DNA of 64,000 bases from Bin87 sp965204395 (lineage in GTDB: Bacteria > Chloroflexota > Dehalococcoidia > Lucifugimonadales > UBA3495): positions 2,480,001 to 2,544,000 of the forward strand of contig OZ241987.1 of NCBI GenBank assembly GCA_965204395.1, given 5' to 3'. The position numbers and the translations under genes are program-made. Under the pieces are notes generated by a model. That model did no database searches. It worked only from the letters and a program-made list of their open reading frames with translations, and had not been told where the DNA came from. This document shows positions 14,105-22,869 of the stretch, in pieces; position 1 is the stretch's first letter; each line of letters begins with the position of its first letter.

Positions 14105-14953
14105 ATGGTGCAACCCCTTAGGTTGACCCCCGACCAGGTCAAACGTTACAGCCGCCACATCATCATGCAGGATGTGGGCAGCGCGGGACAACGCAAAATG
14201 ATGGAGGCCAGCGCGCTCATCATCGGAGCCGGCGGTTTGGGCTCCCCCTCGGCGGTGTACCTGTCGTTGGCTGGCGTGGGTAGGCTGGGCATCGTCGATT
14301 TCGACGTGGTCGAGTTGTCCAACCTGCAGCGGCAGATTCTGCACCATACCCCCGACGTGGGCCGGCCGAAGGTCCAGTCTGCCAAGGACAATATCCAGTC
14401 CTACAATCCGGAAGTCGAGGTGGTGCTGCATGAGACGTGGCTCACTTCCGAGAACGCCTTCGACATCATCAGCCAATATGACATCGTGATCAATGGGGCG
14501 GACAATTTCGCCACCCGGTACCTGGTCAACGACGCCTGCTACCTGTTGAACAAGCCGCTGATCGACGGCAGCATCCTGATTTTCGACGGCCAGGCCACGG
14601 TGTTCCTGCCGGGTCAAGGCTGCTACCGCTGCCTGTTCCCGGCGCCGCCGCCTCCGGGCATGGTGCCGAACTGCGCCGAAGCCGGAGTACTGGGCGCGTT
14701 GACGGGCCTGGTGGGTTCCATTCAGGCCACCGAAGCGCTCAAGCACATACTTGATATCGGGGAAAGCCTGTCGTCCCGACTGCTCGTCATCGATGCCCTC
14801 AGCATGCAGTTCAGAGAAGTGAGACTGCGCCGCAATCCCCAATGCCCGCTTTGCGGCGATAATCCGACAGTGACAGGACTGATCGATTACGAAGTTTTCT
14901 GCGGAGTGGCTGAAGTGCCGGAACCGCTGGCGGTCGCGGCCGGGGCCGTATAG
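14105..14953 (+). CDS. MoeB/ThiF-family adenylyltransferase
   Basis: This 282-residue enzyme adenylates the C-terminal glycine of a ubiquitin-like sulfur carrier. It has the nucleotide loop GAGGLGSPSA at 41-50, DVVELSNLQRQ near 63, and zinc-binding pairs Cys173/Cys176 and Cys247/Cys250. It lacks the C-terminal rhodanese domain of MoeZ-type relatives. The next gene is a CysM of the type that, in actinobacteria, uses the thiocarboxylated carrier CysO. No carrier or JAMM-type protease gene is adjacent, so the partner must lie elsewhere. MoaD or ThiS are alternative partners. A separate rhodanese occurs at 35114. Confidence 0.85.
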   Translation: MVQPLRLTPDQVKRYSRHIIMQDVGSAGQRKMMEASALIIGAGGLGSPSAVYLSLAGVGRLGIVDFDVVELSNLQRQILHHTPDVGRPKVQSAKDNIQSYNPEVEVVLHETWLTSENAFDIISQYDIVINGADNFATRYLVNDACYLLNKPLIDGSILIFDGQATVFLPGQGCYRCLFPAPPPPGMVPNCAEAGVLGALTGLVGSIQATEALKHILDIGESLSSRLLVIDALSMQFREVRLRRNPQCPLCGDNPTVTGLIDYEVFCGVAEVPEPLAVAAGAV

Positions 14954-15007
14954 AGCCGGAACTCACCCGATATCAATCTTCCCGCCGCCCACGTTGAGAC
15001 GCCGCTA

Positions 15008-15958
15008 ATGCTCACCAAGGCTACCCACAAAGGCCTGCTTTCTACCATCGGCAACACGCCTTTGGTGGAGCTGGAAAACCTTAGCCCCAACCCCAACGTG
15101 CGGCTGTTCGCCAAGCTCGAGGGCCAGAATCCCACCGGCAGCGTCAAGGATCGCATCGGTCTCAAGATGATCGAACGGGCGGAGGCGGATGGTGAGATCA
15201 CTCCGAACCGCACCATCCTGGAGCCCACCTCCGGCAACACCGGAATATCCCTCGCCATGATCGGCCGGCTGAAGGGCTACAAGGTCTCGGTGGTGATGCC
15301 GGAGAACGTCTCGGTGGAACGCACCCAACTGCTGGAAGCCTACGGCGCCGAGATCATCTACTCCGATGGGTCCCTGGGCACCAACGGGAGCGTGGTCGTC
15401 GCGCAGGAAATCGTGGCAAAGAACCCCCACGACTACTTGATGCTGTACCAGTACGGCAATGAGGGCAATCCGGAGGCCCACTATGAAGGGACGGGCCAGG
15501 AGATCGTGGAGGCCCTGCCCGACGTGGACGTGTTCGTGGCCGGCCTGGGCACGGGCGGCACCCTAATGGGGAACGCCCGGCGACTCAAGGAACACCGCAG
15601 CGACATCAAGATCATCGCGGTCGCCCCCGAGCCGGACGATTTCATCTCCGGTCTGCGCCGGCTGGAAGACGGATTCATCCCGCCCATTCTGGACATTAAC
15701 TTGCTGGACAACCGGCTGTTGGTGAACAGCTTCGATTCTTTCTACATGACGAAAGACCTCATGGACAAGGAAGGGATCTTCGCCGGCATCTCCTCCGGCT
15801 CCGTGATTGCCGGCGCGTTGAAATACGCCGAGCGCATGGAAAGCGGCAACGTGGTGTGCCTGCTGGCCGATGGCGGATGGAAATACCTGAGCAGCCAGTT
15901 GTGGACGCGAGATTACGAAACCCTGGCCCAGGAAGCGCAGGGCAAGATCTGGTGGTGA
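15008..15958 (+). CDS. Cysteine synthase, CysM / O-phosphoserine type
   Basis: This 316-residue PLP enzyme makes L-cysteine. The PLP lysine is Lys47 in NPTGSVKDR, and TSGNTGISLAM and GTGGTLMG bind substrate and phosphate. It resembles actinobacterial CysM at many points: MLYQYGN, EGIFAGISSGS, GWKYLS. Arg217 in SGLRRLEDGF aligns with the arginine that recognises the phosphate of O-phosphoserine, so this substrate is likely instead of O-acetylserine. The pairing with a MoeB-like gene supports a CysO-type sulfur donor. The ATG at 15008 has no strong ribosome binding site. A terminator follows at 15988. Confidence 0.88.
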   Translation: MLTKATHKGLLSTIGNTPLVELENLSPNPNVRLFAKLEGQNPTGSVKDRIGLKMIERAEADGEITPNRTILEPTSGNTGISLAMIGRLKGYKVSVVMPENVSVERTQLLEAYGAEIIYSDGSLGTNGSVVVAQEIVAKNPHDYLMLYQYGNEGNPEAHYEGTGQEIVEALPDVDVFVAGLGTGGTLMGNARRLKEHRSDIKIIAVAPEPDDFISGLRRLEDGFIPPILDINLLDNRLLVNSFDSFYMTKDLMDKEGIFAGISSGSVIAGALKYAERMESGNVVCLLADGGWKYLSSQLWTRDYETLAQEAQGKIWW

Positions 15959-15987
15959 GCCAAAACCCTGTCGCCTTTTATTGCAAG

Positions 15988-16010
15988 GCCCGCCGCACCC
16001 GGCGGGCTTT
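15988..16010 (+). terminator. Intrinsic terminator after cysM
   Basis: GCCCGCCG (15988-15995), loop CACC, CGGCGGGC (16000-16007), then TTT. The stem is perfect. Confidence 0.8.
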
Positions 16011-16027
16011 CACTTGCCATAATCGCC

Positions 16028-16056
16028 TTGCCCACTCCCTGCAACGATGATATAAT
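16028..16056 (+). promoter_or_regulatory. Promoter of the nusA-infB operon
   Basis: TTGCCC (16028-16033) is 17 bases from TATAAT (16051-16056), which is preceded by TGA, giving an extended -10 (TGnTATAAT). The transcript would have a leader of about 160 bases before nusA. Confidence 0.75.
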
Positions 16057-16128
16057 TCGGCCACATAAACGCCCTGTTGCGGGGTACACCGACCTTCGGG
16101 TCATCGCCCTGCGACGAGAGGTTTTGGT

Positions 16129-16163
16129 ATAGATTAGGCGGGGCGTAAACCCGCCTTATTTCT
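16129..16163 (+). terminator. Attenuator-like hairpin in the nusA leader
   Basis: AGGCGGG (16136-16142) pairs with CCCGCCT (16150-16156). Flanking ATAGA and TCTAT extend the stem, and TTATTT follows. It lies between the promoter and nusA. NusA autoregulation by premature termination is a reasonable idea; the T-tract is short. Confidence 0.5.
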
Positions 16164-16221
16164 ATCAATTGGACTGGGGCATCAAAAAGAAAATCAAAAC
16201 GTTCGGCCAGCGGAGGACAAC

Positions 16222-18045
16222 ATGAAAAGCGATTTCATGATGGCGTTGAATCAGTTATCTGCCGAACGCGGGCTGCGCAAGGAACTCGTGCTGAACAAGG
16301 TGGAGGTGGCCCTTGCCACCGCTTTCCGCCGCGATAGCGTTGCGGGTGCCAAGAACCTTTCGGTGAAGCTCAACCCCAATACCGGTGATATCAGCATCTT
16401 CCCGCTGAGGATGGTGGTTGAAGAAGTGGAAGACCCCGAGACCCAGATCTCCCTGGCCGAGGCATTGCGCCTCACGCCTACCGCCCAGGTCGATACTGAG
16501 ATTCCGGAGTCCGAAGAGGTCTCGTATGACACCAGCCGCATCTCCGCTCAAACCGCCCGCCAGGTGCTGATGCAAGGTCTGCGTGAGGCCGAACGAGAGA
16601 AGACCTTTGAGGAATACTCGGGATATCAGGGCGAAATCATCAGCGGCAGCGTGGAGAGCATCGAAAAGGGCCCTACGGTTTTCATCAATCTGAACCCCCA
16701 CCAGGCGCAGAATCAGAACCGGGCGCGGGGCATCATGCGCCCGGACAACCAGGTAATCAACGAACGGTACCGCAAAGGCCAGAACCTCAAGGTTTTGCTG
16801 GTAGAGGTCCAACAGACCACCCGCGGGCCGGAGGTCGTGGTCAGCCGCGCTCACCGCGACCTGCTGCGCAGGTTGATGGAAGCGGAAGTGCCCGAGATCA
16901 GCAACGGCACCGTGGAAATCCGCGCCATCGCCAGGGACCCCGGCATACGCAGCAAGGTGGCGGTCGCGTCCCACCAGGAGGGAGTCGATCCCGTCGGCTC
17001 CTGCATCGGGCTGCGGGGCAACCGCATCCAGAGCGTTGTCAACGAATTGCAGGGCGAAAAGATAGACGTCATAGAGTGGGACTCAAACCCTCAGGTACTG
17101 ATTTCGCGGGCCCTCAGCCCGGCTGACGTGGGAGCCGTGGAGCTGGAACCGGATGAACGCACCGCATACGTGGTGGTGCCCGAAAGCCAGATGTCCTTGG
17201 CCATCGGTCGGGACGGACAGAACGCGAAACTCGCCGCCAGGCTCACCGGGTGGCGGTTGGATATCAAGAACGTGGAGCAGTGGGAAGCCCTGCGCGCCGT
17301 GCGCGCCGCCGAGGCAGCCCGCATCGCGGCGGAACGGGCCGCTGCCGCCGCCGCGTTGGCCGAAGCTGAAGCCGCTGCCGCTGCTGAAGCCGAGGCGGCA
17401 GCCCAGGTGGAATCTGAAACGGCGGCTGTTGAACCGGAACCTGAAGTTGAGGCGTTGCCGGTGGCCGAAGCTGCGGAAGCCGCCATCGCGGAAACCGGCT
17501 TGGTCGTGCAGTCCCCCGAAGAGGTCGAGATAGAGGTATCAGAGGAGCCCGAGGAAGTCGAAGCGCTGCCCGCGGCTGAAGCTCCGGCGGTCATTGAAGA
17601 AGCCGAGGCCGCCGTCCCTGAACCGGTTGCGGCCGAGATCCAACCCGAAACCGAACCTGAACCTGATTACGACGAGGAGGCGCTGTTGGCCGAATTGCTC
17701 GCGGAAGAGGAAGCCGCTGCCGCCATGGCGGAGGCTCAACCTGGACCTGAGCCGGAACCGGTGGGCCTCAGCGTGGATGCGCTGGACACCCTGACGTTGG
17801 ATGACGTCATCGAAGACGACGAAGAAGAGGAATTTGAAGACGAAGAGGACGAATTGCTCGACGAGGAGATGAGTGATCTGCTGGCCGGCCTGCCCAACCT
17901 GGCGCCCGACGCCGGCAAGATCAGGTTCGCTGAGGACATCGTCGGCGAACACCGGGGCAGCACTGGCCGGCGCCGACGTGGCGGCGGAAACCGACGCGGG
18001 GGCAACGTTCCCGGCGCCCGTGGCCCCGGCCCGCGCCGTCGATAA
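16222..18045 (+). CDS. Transcription factor NusA with long acidic tail
   Basis: This 607-residue protein acts at RNA polymerase in elongation, pausing and antitermination. Residues 1-125 match the NusA N-terminal domain, 133-200 the S1 domain and 200-345 the two KH domains (IGLRGNRIQSVVNEL, AIGRDGQNAKLAARL). From about residue 350 there is a 255-residue low-complexity tail: first Ala/Glu-rich, then strongly acidic with runs of Asp and Glu, ending in an Arg/Gly tail (RRRRGGGNRRGG...). Most NusA proteins end soon after the KH domains or carry short acidic repeats. ATG at 16222 has GGAGG upstream. It is the first gene of the operon; rimP is not present before it. Confidence 0.95.
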   Translation: MKSDFMMALNQLSAERGLRKELVLNKVEVALATAFRRDSVAGAKNLSVKLNPNTGDISIFPLRMVVEEVEDPETQISLAEALRLTPTAQVDTEIPESEEVSYDTSRISAQTARQVLMQGLREAEREKTFEEYSGYQGEIISGSVESIEKGPTVFINLNPHQAQNQNRARGIMRPDNQVINERYRKGQNLKVLLVEVQQTTRGPEVVVSRAHRDLLRRLMEAEVPEISNGTVEIRAIARDPGIRSKVAVASHQEGVDPVGSCIGLRGNRIQSVVNELQGEKIDVIEWDSNPQVLISRALSPADVGAVELEPDERTAYVVVPESQMSLAIGRDGQNAKLAARLTGWRLDIKNVEQWEALRAVRAAEAARIAAERAAAAAALAEAEAAAAAEAEAAAQVESETAAVEPEPEVEALPVAEAAEAAIAETGLVVQSPEEVEIEVSEEPEEVEALPAAEAPAVIEEAEAAVPEPVAAEIQPETEPEPDYDEEALLAELLAEEEAAAAMAEAQPGPEPEPVGLSVDALDTLTLDDVIEDDEEEEFEDEEDELLDEEMSDLLAGLPNLAPDAGKIRFAEDIVGEHRGSTGRRRRGGGNRRGGNVPGARGPGPRRR

Positions 18046-18095
18046 GCGCCTCAACCGTAATCGTCGAGACTCGACACTGGGATTAGGTAACCGGA

Positions 18096-18431
18096 ATTCC
18101 AAAAAAGCGACACATACCGGAACGGACCTGTATCGCTTGCGGCCAAAAGGGGCCGAAGAGCATGCTGGTGCGAATCGTACGCACTCCGGACGGGCCGGTT
18201 GCGCCGGATCCCACCGGGCGCGCCAACGGCAGGGGAGCGTACCTGTGCAACCGGGTGGCTTGCTGGGAAGGCGGGTTGGCGAAACGAGCGCTCAGTCGCA
18301 GCCTGCGCGTCCAGGTCTCGGATGCAGACCTGGAATCGCTCCAGAATTACTATATCGAGATTATCCAAACCGGAGGGGCCAGCCTCGAGACCGGAGGGGC
18401 CGCTCACCAACCGCCGGGCGTGCGCAACTGA
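18096..18431 (+). CDS. YlxR family protein, probable ATT start
   Basis: YlxR is a small RNA-binding/RnpM-like protein often found between nusA and infB. The family CXXC motif is seen here as RTCIACGQKG, followed by LVRIVRTPDG and ANGRGAYLCN. The CXXC part lies upstream of the first ATG (18162). The frame has a TAG stop at 18081-18083, and the only plausible start before the motif is an ATT at 18096, with AGGTAACCGG upstream. That gives 111 residues. The alternative is a frame error in the sequence or an ATG-initiated protein lacking the motif. Spacing to infB is 54 bases. Confidence 0.75.
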   Translation: MPKKRHIPERTCIACGQKGPKSMLVRIVRTPDGPVAPDPTGRANGRGAYLCNRVACWEGGLAKRALSRSLRVQVSDADLESLQNYYIEIIQTGGASLETGGAAHQPPGVRN

Positions 18432-18485
18432 CCCGTCGCGTACCGCTACTTCAGGTGGATTGATCGGCACGAGGAGGTGTTATTT

Positions 18486-20294
18486 ATGACTACTCAGCAA
18501 CGCACCGCAGGCCCGAGGCGGGCCCGGCGCAGTGAACCCCGTCGCAGCACCCCTCGAGCATTGGTCTTGCCCGAGACCCTCACCGTTAAAGATCTGGCCG
18601 AATTGCTGGATCAGTCGCCCGTTGATGTTATCAAACAACTGATGCGGCACGGCATCATGGTGGCGGTGAACCAGGTCATCGACCACCAGGTGGCCACTGT
18701 GGCTGCTGCGGCGTATGGCGTGAGAACCAGGCTGGCGGAAGCAACCGAGGATACGGCCGCGATCCATGCCGGTGATACGAACGAAGATGATGGTTTGATG
18801 GAAAACCGACCGCCGGTCATCACCATCCTCGGCCACGTTGACCACGGAAAAACGAGCCTGCTGGACTACATCCGCGAAACCTCGGTGGTCGACAAGGAAG
18901 CCGGAGGCATCACGCAGCATATCGGCGCTTATCAGGTCGCCCGGGACGGTCAGCCGATAACCTTCCTCGACACCCCCGGGCATGCCGCGTTCACCGCCAT
19001 CCGCTCCCGCGGCGCCAGGGTGACGGACATCGCGGTTCTGGTGGTTGCCGCCGACGACGGGATAATGCCTCAGACCGATGAGGCGATCAACCACGCCCGC
19101 GCGGCCGAGGTCCCCATAGTCGTCGCCATCAACAAGATGGACCTGCCGGGAGCGCAACCCGATGTCGTCAAGCGCCAACTCAGCGAACGCAACCTGCTGG
19201 TTGAAGATTGGGGAGGGGACGTGATCGCGGTGCCGGTCTCCGCTCAGACCGGAGACGGTATCGACGACCTGCTCGAAAACCTTACGGTGTTGTCCGAGAT
19301 CATGGAGTTGAAGGCGAATCCCAATCGGGATGCCGCCGGTGTGATCGTTGAAGCCACCCTGGACCGCCGGCGGGGCCCGACCGCTACGGTCCTGGTACAA
19401 GCCGGAACGCTCAAGGTCGGCGATCAAATCGTGGCGGGAGGCGCTTGGGGACGGGTGCGCGCCATAACCAACGAGCGCGGCGAAACCATCGACGCCATCA
19501 CCCCCGGATCGCCCGGCGTGGTTATCGGTCTGAACGCCACTCCGGAAGCCGGAGACATCCTGAAAGTGGTTCGGGACGAACGGACGGCGCGTCAGACCGC
19601 CACCCGTCATGGGCAGCGCAGCAGCACCGGCAACCTGGACACCGTTCTGACTCTGGACAGCGTGGTCAAGCAGATCGACGCCGGCGATGTGAAAGAATTG
19701 GTCCTGGTGTTGAAGGCCGACGTCCAGGGCAGTGTTGAAGCCATCGTGCAATCTGTCGAGAAACTATCCGACGGTGACGTAAAGGCGCGGGTTATCCACT
19801 CCGGGTCCGGCGCCGTCAGCGACTCGGACGTGCAACTGGCGTCGGCGTCGGAAGGCATCATCCTGGCGTTCAACGTCGGGTTCGAAATTGGCGCGGAGCG
19901 CACCGCCGAGCGTTTGGGAGTGGAGGTCCGGAACTACCAGATCATCTACCGACTTCTGGAGGATGTGGAACAAGCCCTTCACGGCATGCTGGAGCCCGAG
20001 TTCCAGGAGGTCGTGGTCGGCCGTGCCGAGGTTCGGGAGATATTCCCTGGCCGCCGAGGCCTGCGCATCGCTGGTTGTCGCGTGCTGGATGGCCGCATCA
20101 CGCGCCAAGGCACGGTTCGGATCATGCGCGAGGACGAAATCGTCGCCGAAACCGAGATGTCGAGCCTGCGACACTTCAGGGATGAGGTCAACCAGGCCAC
20201 GGCTGGCACCGAATGCGGCATCGTCCTGGACTCATTCAATGACTATGAGGAAGGCGACGTGATCGTGTCCTACCGCATGGAAAGGGTCAACTAG
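18486..20294 (+). CDS. Translation initiation factor IF-2
   Basis: This 602-residue GTPase delivers initiator tRNA to the small ribosomal subunit. It is a short form: a compact IF2_N region (about 25-75) followed by the G domain with GHVDHGKT near residue 115, DTPGHAAF and NKMD, then domains II-IV. The ATG at 18486 is 6 bases after GAGGAGGTG; a GTG within that site would give three extra residues. It lies in the nusA-ylxR-infB-rbfA-truB order common in bacteria. No internal start for a second isoform was judged. Confidence 0.96.
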   Translation: MTTQQRTAGPRRARRSEPRRSTPRALVLPETLTVKDLAELLDQSPVDVIKQLMRHGIMVAVNQVIDHQVATVAAAAYGVRTRLAEATEDTAAIHAGDTNEDDGLMENRPPVITILGHVDHGKTSLLDYIRETSVVDKEAGGITQHIGAYQVARDGQPITFLDTPGHAAFTAIRSRGARVTDIAVLVVAADDGIMPQTDEAINHARAAEVPIVVAINKMDLPGAQPDVVKRQLSERNLLVEDWGGDVIAVPVSAQTGDGIDDLLENLTVLSEIMELKANPNRDAAGVIVEATLDRRRGPTATVLVQAGTLKVGDQIVAGGAWGRVRAITNERGETIDAITPGSPGVVIGLNATPEAGDILKVVRDERTARQTATRHGQRSSTGNLDTVLTLDSVVKQIDAGDVKELVLVLKADVQGSVEAIVQSVEKLSDGDVKARVIHSGSGAVSDSDVQLASASEGIILAFNVGFEIGAERTAERLGVEVRNYQIIYRLLEDVEQALHGMLEPEFQEVVVGRAEVREIFPGRRGLRIAGCRVLDGRITRQGTVRIMREDEIVAETEMSSLRHFRDEVNQATAGTECGIVLDSFNDYEEGDVIVSYRMERVN

Positions 20295-20396
20295 CCCCGC
20301 ACGCGACGTTGTACGTGTACCCGGCGGCCCGGCCAATCGTTAGCGGTGGCCGTCTCGCTGGGTTATCGAATCATTACAGTATCGGATGAGGCAGAC

Positions 20397-20792
20397 ATGG
20401 CCGACCGACGCCGCATTGAACGGGTGAACGGCCTGCTCCGTGAGGAAATCTCCCGGCTGATCTCCTCTCAGGTCAACGATCCGCGGCTCAGGGGGATCAT
20501 CACCATCACCCAGGTCCGCACCGCTTCGGACCTGCGCACCGCTCGCGTGTACGTCAGCGTGATGGGCGATGAGAGCGTCCGCCAGGAAGCATTGGCCGGG
20601 ATCCAATCGTCAGCTACCTACCTGCGCCGCGAACTGCGAGACAGGGTGTCGCTGCGCTACATACCCTTTTTGCGGTTCGTCCTGGATGACGCCCTGTTGG
20701 AAGCCGACCGCTTGATGAAGATCATCGACGACCTGGAGGTGCCCGACGCATCCGAGAGCGGTGGCCTCCCTGAATCTGCCGGGCAGGGTTAG
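20397..20792 (+). CDS. Ribosome-binding factor A
   Basis: RbfA is a KH-type protein that binds the 30S subunit and helps mature the 5' end of 16S rRNA. The 131-residue protein shows ADRRRIERVNGLLREEI, then VNDPRLRGIITITQV and ARVYVSVMG, and LRYIPFLRFVLDDAL. I start at the ATG at 20397, 17 codons after the first possible start, because the family begins there and GATGAGG lies just upstream. It lies three bases before truB. Confidence 0.93.
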   Translation: MADRRRIERVNGLLREEISRLISSQVNDPRLRGIITITQVRTASDLRTARVYVSVMGDESVRQEALAGIQSSATYLRRELRDRVSLRYIPFLRFVLDDALLEADRLMKIIDDLEVPDASESGGLPESAGQG

Positions 20793-20795
20793 ACC

Positions 20796-21788
20796 ATGCC
20801 AGCCCGTGGTCGGGCCGAATCGACGGTCCATGGGTTTTTGAACCTGTACAAGCCGGCCGGCATGACCTCCATGGAGGCATTGCGGCGGGTCAAGCGCATC
20901 ACCGGCCAACGGAGGAAAGTGGGACACGCCGGTACGCTGGACCCGCTGGCCGAGGGAGTATTGCCCATCTGCTTCGGCCAGGCGACGCGGTTGATGGAAC
21001 ACGTGGTTTCGGGCGCCAAGCGGTATCGCATGACCGTACGGCTCGGCGCCAGGAGCAACACCTACGATGCAGAGGGCGACATCGAAGAGGTCGCCAATCC
21101 AGCCGCCCTCACCCGTAGCGAAATCGCAGCGGCTCTGGCCCAGTTCGTCGGGACTATCGAACAGGTGCCGCCGATGTACAGTGCTATCAAGGTCGACGGG
21201 CAACGGCTTTATGACCTCGCCCGATCGGGCAAAGTAATCGACAGGCCGCCCCGCCAGGTGGAAGTTCACGCCATCCATATTGATGATATCGGCCTGCCAT
21301 TTTTGCGACTCACCGTCGATTGTGGGCGGGGCACCTACCTGCGGTCGATAGCTCACGATCTCGGTTGTGTTCTGGGGGTCGGCGCGTACGTTACAAGCCT
21401 GACCAGATTGTCCTGCGGGCAATTCAGCGCGGAACGCGGGGTCACGCTGGACTCACTGGAGGAAGCGGCAGAGCGAGACGATTGGACCGCATACCTCCAC
21501 CCGGTGGATTGGGCGTTGACGAATATAGAGGTATTGCAGGTTACGCGGGAGCAGGAGAAGGCAATACGAAACGGGCAGGCCATCTACTCTGACAAGGTGC
21601 ATGCGTGCCAGGAAACTGAGACCCGTCGCGCGTACAGCCCGGATGGCGTGTTCCTGGCGTTGTTGCAGTTCCAACACGAAACGGGCGGCTGGCAACCCAA
21701 AAAAGTCTTCAGCAGTTCAGAGGTCTCTGCTTATGCTCCCCATGCGTCGGGAGACCAACCGCCCGGAGATTGGGAACACATGGGATGA
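20796..21788 (+). CDS. tRNA pseudouridine(55) synthase TruB
   Basis: This 330-residue enzyme isomerises U55 of the tRNA T-loop. The catalytic aspartate is Asp49 in GHAGTLDPLAEG. Also visible are YDAEGD, PMYSAIKVDGQRLYDLAR and CGRGTYLRSIAHDLG. The C-terminal 90 residues are a PUA-like region. Its stop overlaps the next start by ATGA. It ends the nusA-type operon together with the small nrtS-like gene. Confidence 0.94.
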   Translation: MPARGRAESTVHGFLNLYKPAGMTSMEALRRVKRITGQRRKVGHAGTLDPLAEGVLPICFGQATRLMEHVVSGAKRYRMTVRLGARSNTYDAEGDIEEVANPAALTRSEIAAALAQFVGTIEQVPPMYSAIKVDGQRLYDLARSGKVIDRPPRQVEVHAIHIDDIGLPFLRLTVDCGRGTYLRSIAHDLGCVLGVGAYVTSLTRLSCGQFSAERGVTLDSLEEAAERDDWTAYLHPVDWALTNIEVLQVTREQEKAIRNGQAIYSDKVHACQETETRRAYSPDGVFLALLQFQHETGGWQPKKVFSSSEVSAYAPHASGDQPPGDWEHMG

Positions 21789-22093
21789 ACCCTTCAGAAG
21801 CCGCATGCCAAGGATGTGGCCGGACCCTGAGCGGTTCCAGTTACACCTTTCGGCCAACGGGCGGCACGGACGCCATCACCAAGTGCCTGAAATGCGCGCT
21901 GCGACATTGGCCCATGTTGCGACGCTCGCTGATCGCCAGCGCCGTGGTCGGAACTGCGCTCACGGCGTTGAATCAGGGCGATGCCATTCTGACGGCGCAA
22001 CTGTCCAACGCGTTGGCGTGGAAAATCCCGTTGACCTACTGCGTCCCTTTCCTGGTCGCTACCTACGGCGCCCTGTCCAACAGTCGCGATTAG
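21785..22093 (+). CDS. NrtS-like small membrane protein
   Basis: This 102-residue protein has an N-terminal cysteine-paired segment (CQGCG, then KCLKC), probably a zinc ribbon, and two hydrophobic helices. The latter contain SLIASAVVGTALTALNQGD and WKIPLTYCVPFLVATYGAL, the pattern of the NrtS family implicated in nitrate/nitrite transport. The start overlaps the truB stop. The link to nitrate is from family knowledge only, and nothing nearby supports it. Confidence 0.6.
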   Translation: MNPSEAACQGCGRTLSGSSYTFRPTGGTDAITKCLKCALRHWPMLRRSLIASAVVGTALTALNQGDAILTAQLSNALAWKIPLTYCVPFLVATYGALSNSRD

Positions 22094-22110
22094 CTGGGCG
22101 CAATGAACAA

Positions 22111-22139
22111 AGGCGCGCCGTGGATCGACAGGCGCGCCC
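22111..22139 (-). terminator. GC-rich hairpin after lexA
   Basis: GGCGCGCC at 22112-22119 and again at 22131-22138 (itself palindromic) forms a stem with an 11-base loop. It lies after the lexA stop on the minus strand, with TTTG beyond. It may serve both convergent genes. Confidence 0.5.
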
Positions 22140-22165
22140 TCGATGGTTGCGGTGTTTCGTTTCGC

Positions 22166-22819
22166 CTAGAACTGGCGCAACACTTCCACGACGCGGCCCC
22201 TCACTTCCACGTTGTCCGCGTCAACGTAGATGGGATCCATGGTGCTGTTGGCCGGCTGCAGGCGAACCTGGCTCCCCTCGCGGTAAAACTTCTTGAGCGT
22301 GGCCTCTTCTTCCTCTACGAGCCAGGCAACGACCATCTCGCCATTCTGCGCGGTGTTGGTCGGCGTGATGACCACCACGTCGCCGTCATCAATCAAGGCG
22401 TCGATCATAGAGGTCCCTTTTACGGAGAGAGCAAACAGGGTGCCGTGCCTCTTTTTCAGCTCCGGCCTCACCTCTACGATGTCGAACTCCGCGGCAGCGG
22501 CGGCCCCTTCGGACGAAAAGGCCGGAATCGGCTCGCCGGCCGCGATGCTGCCCACTATCTGGACACGGGCTGAACCGGCGTTGACTGGCAATCCGGTCTC
22601 GTCCAGGAGTTCGATGCCCCTGGCTATCTCGGAACGGCGCTTGAGGTAGCCGTACCGCTCCAGCAGCCGTAGGTTGTAGTCCACCACCGAAGTGCTGCTG
22701 ATTTCGCACCCCCGTTGAATGTCGCGAACGGTTGGCGGCATACCGTTCTCTTCCAGGAACTGTTCGATGTATTGCAGGATCTTCTGCTGACGTTCTCGCA
22801 GCGGGCGATTGGATGTCAT
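22166..22819 (-). CDS. LexA repressor
   Basis: This 217-residue SOS repressor cleaves itself when RecA is activated. The N-terminal winged helix spans about 1-70 (PPTVRDIQRGCEISSTSVV). The cleavage site is Ala94-Gly95 in SIAAGEP, the nucleophile Ser137 in GTSMID and the general base Lys176 in EATLKKF. GGAGGTGA precedes the ATG at 22819. A strong promoter and palindrome upstream suggest autoregulation. Confidence 0.95.
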   Translation of the reverse strand: MTSNRPLRERQQKILQYIEQFLEENGMPPTVRDIQRGCEISSTSVVDYNLRLLERYGYLKRRSEIARGIELLDETGLPVNAGSARVQIVGSIAAGEPIPAFSSEGAAAAAEFDIVEVRPELKKRHGTLFALSVKGTSMIDALIDDGDVVVITPTNTAQNGEMVVAWLVEEEEATLKKFYREGSQVRLQPANSTMDPIYVDADNVEVRGRVVEVLRQF

Positions 22820-22869
22820 GGGCGGTCACCTCCGGAACAAATTTAAGCGTTCCATTGTGCGGAAATTTT

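Noticed and set aside
18480..19751. 423-codon minus-strand frame under infB
   Set aside because: Antisense to a certain IF-2 gene, with a low-complexity, unrecognised product.
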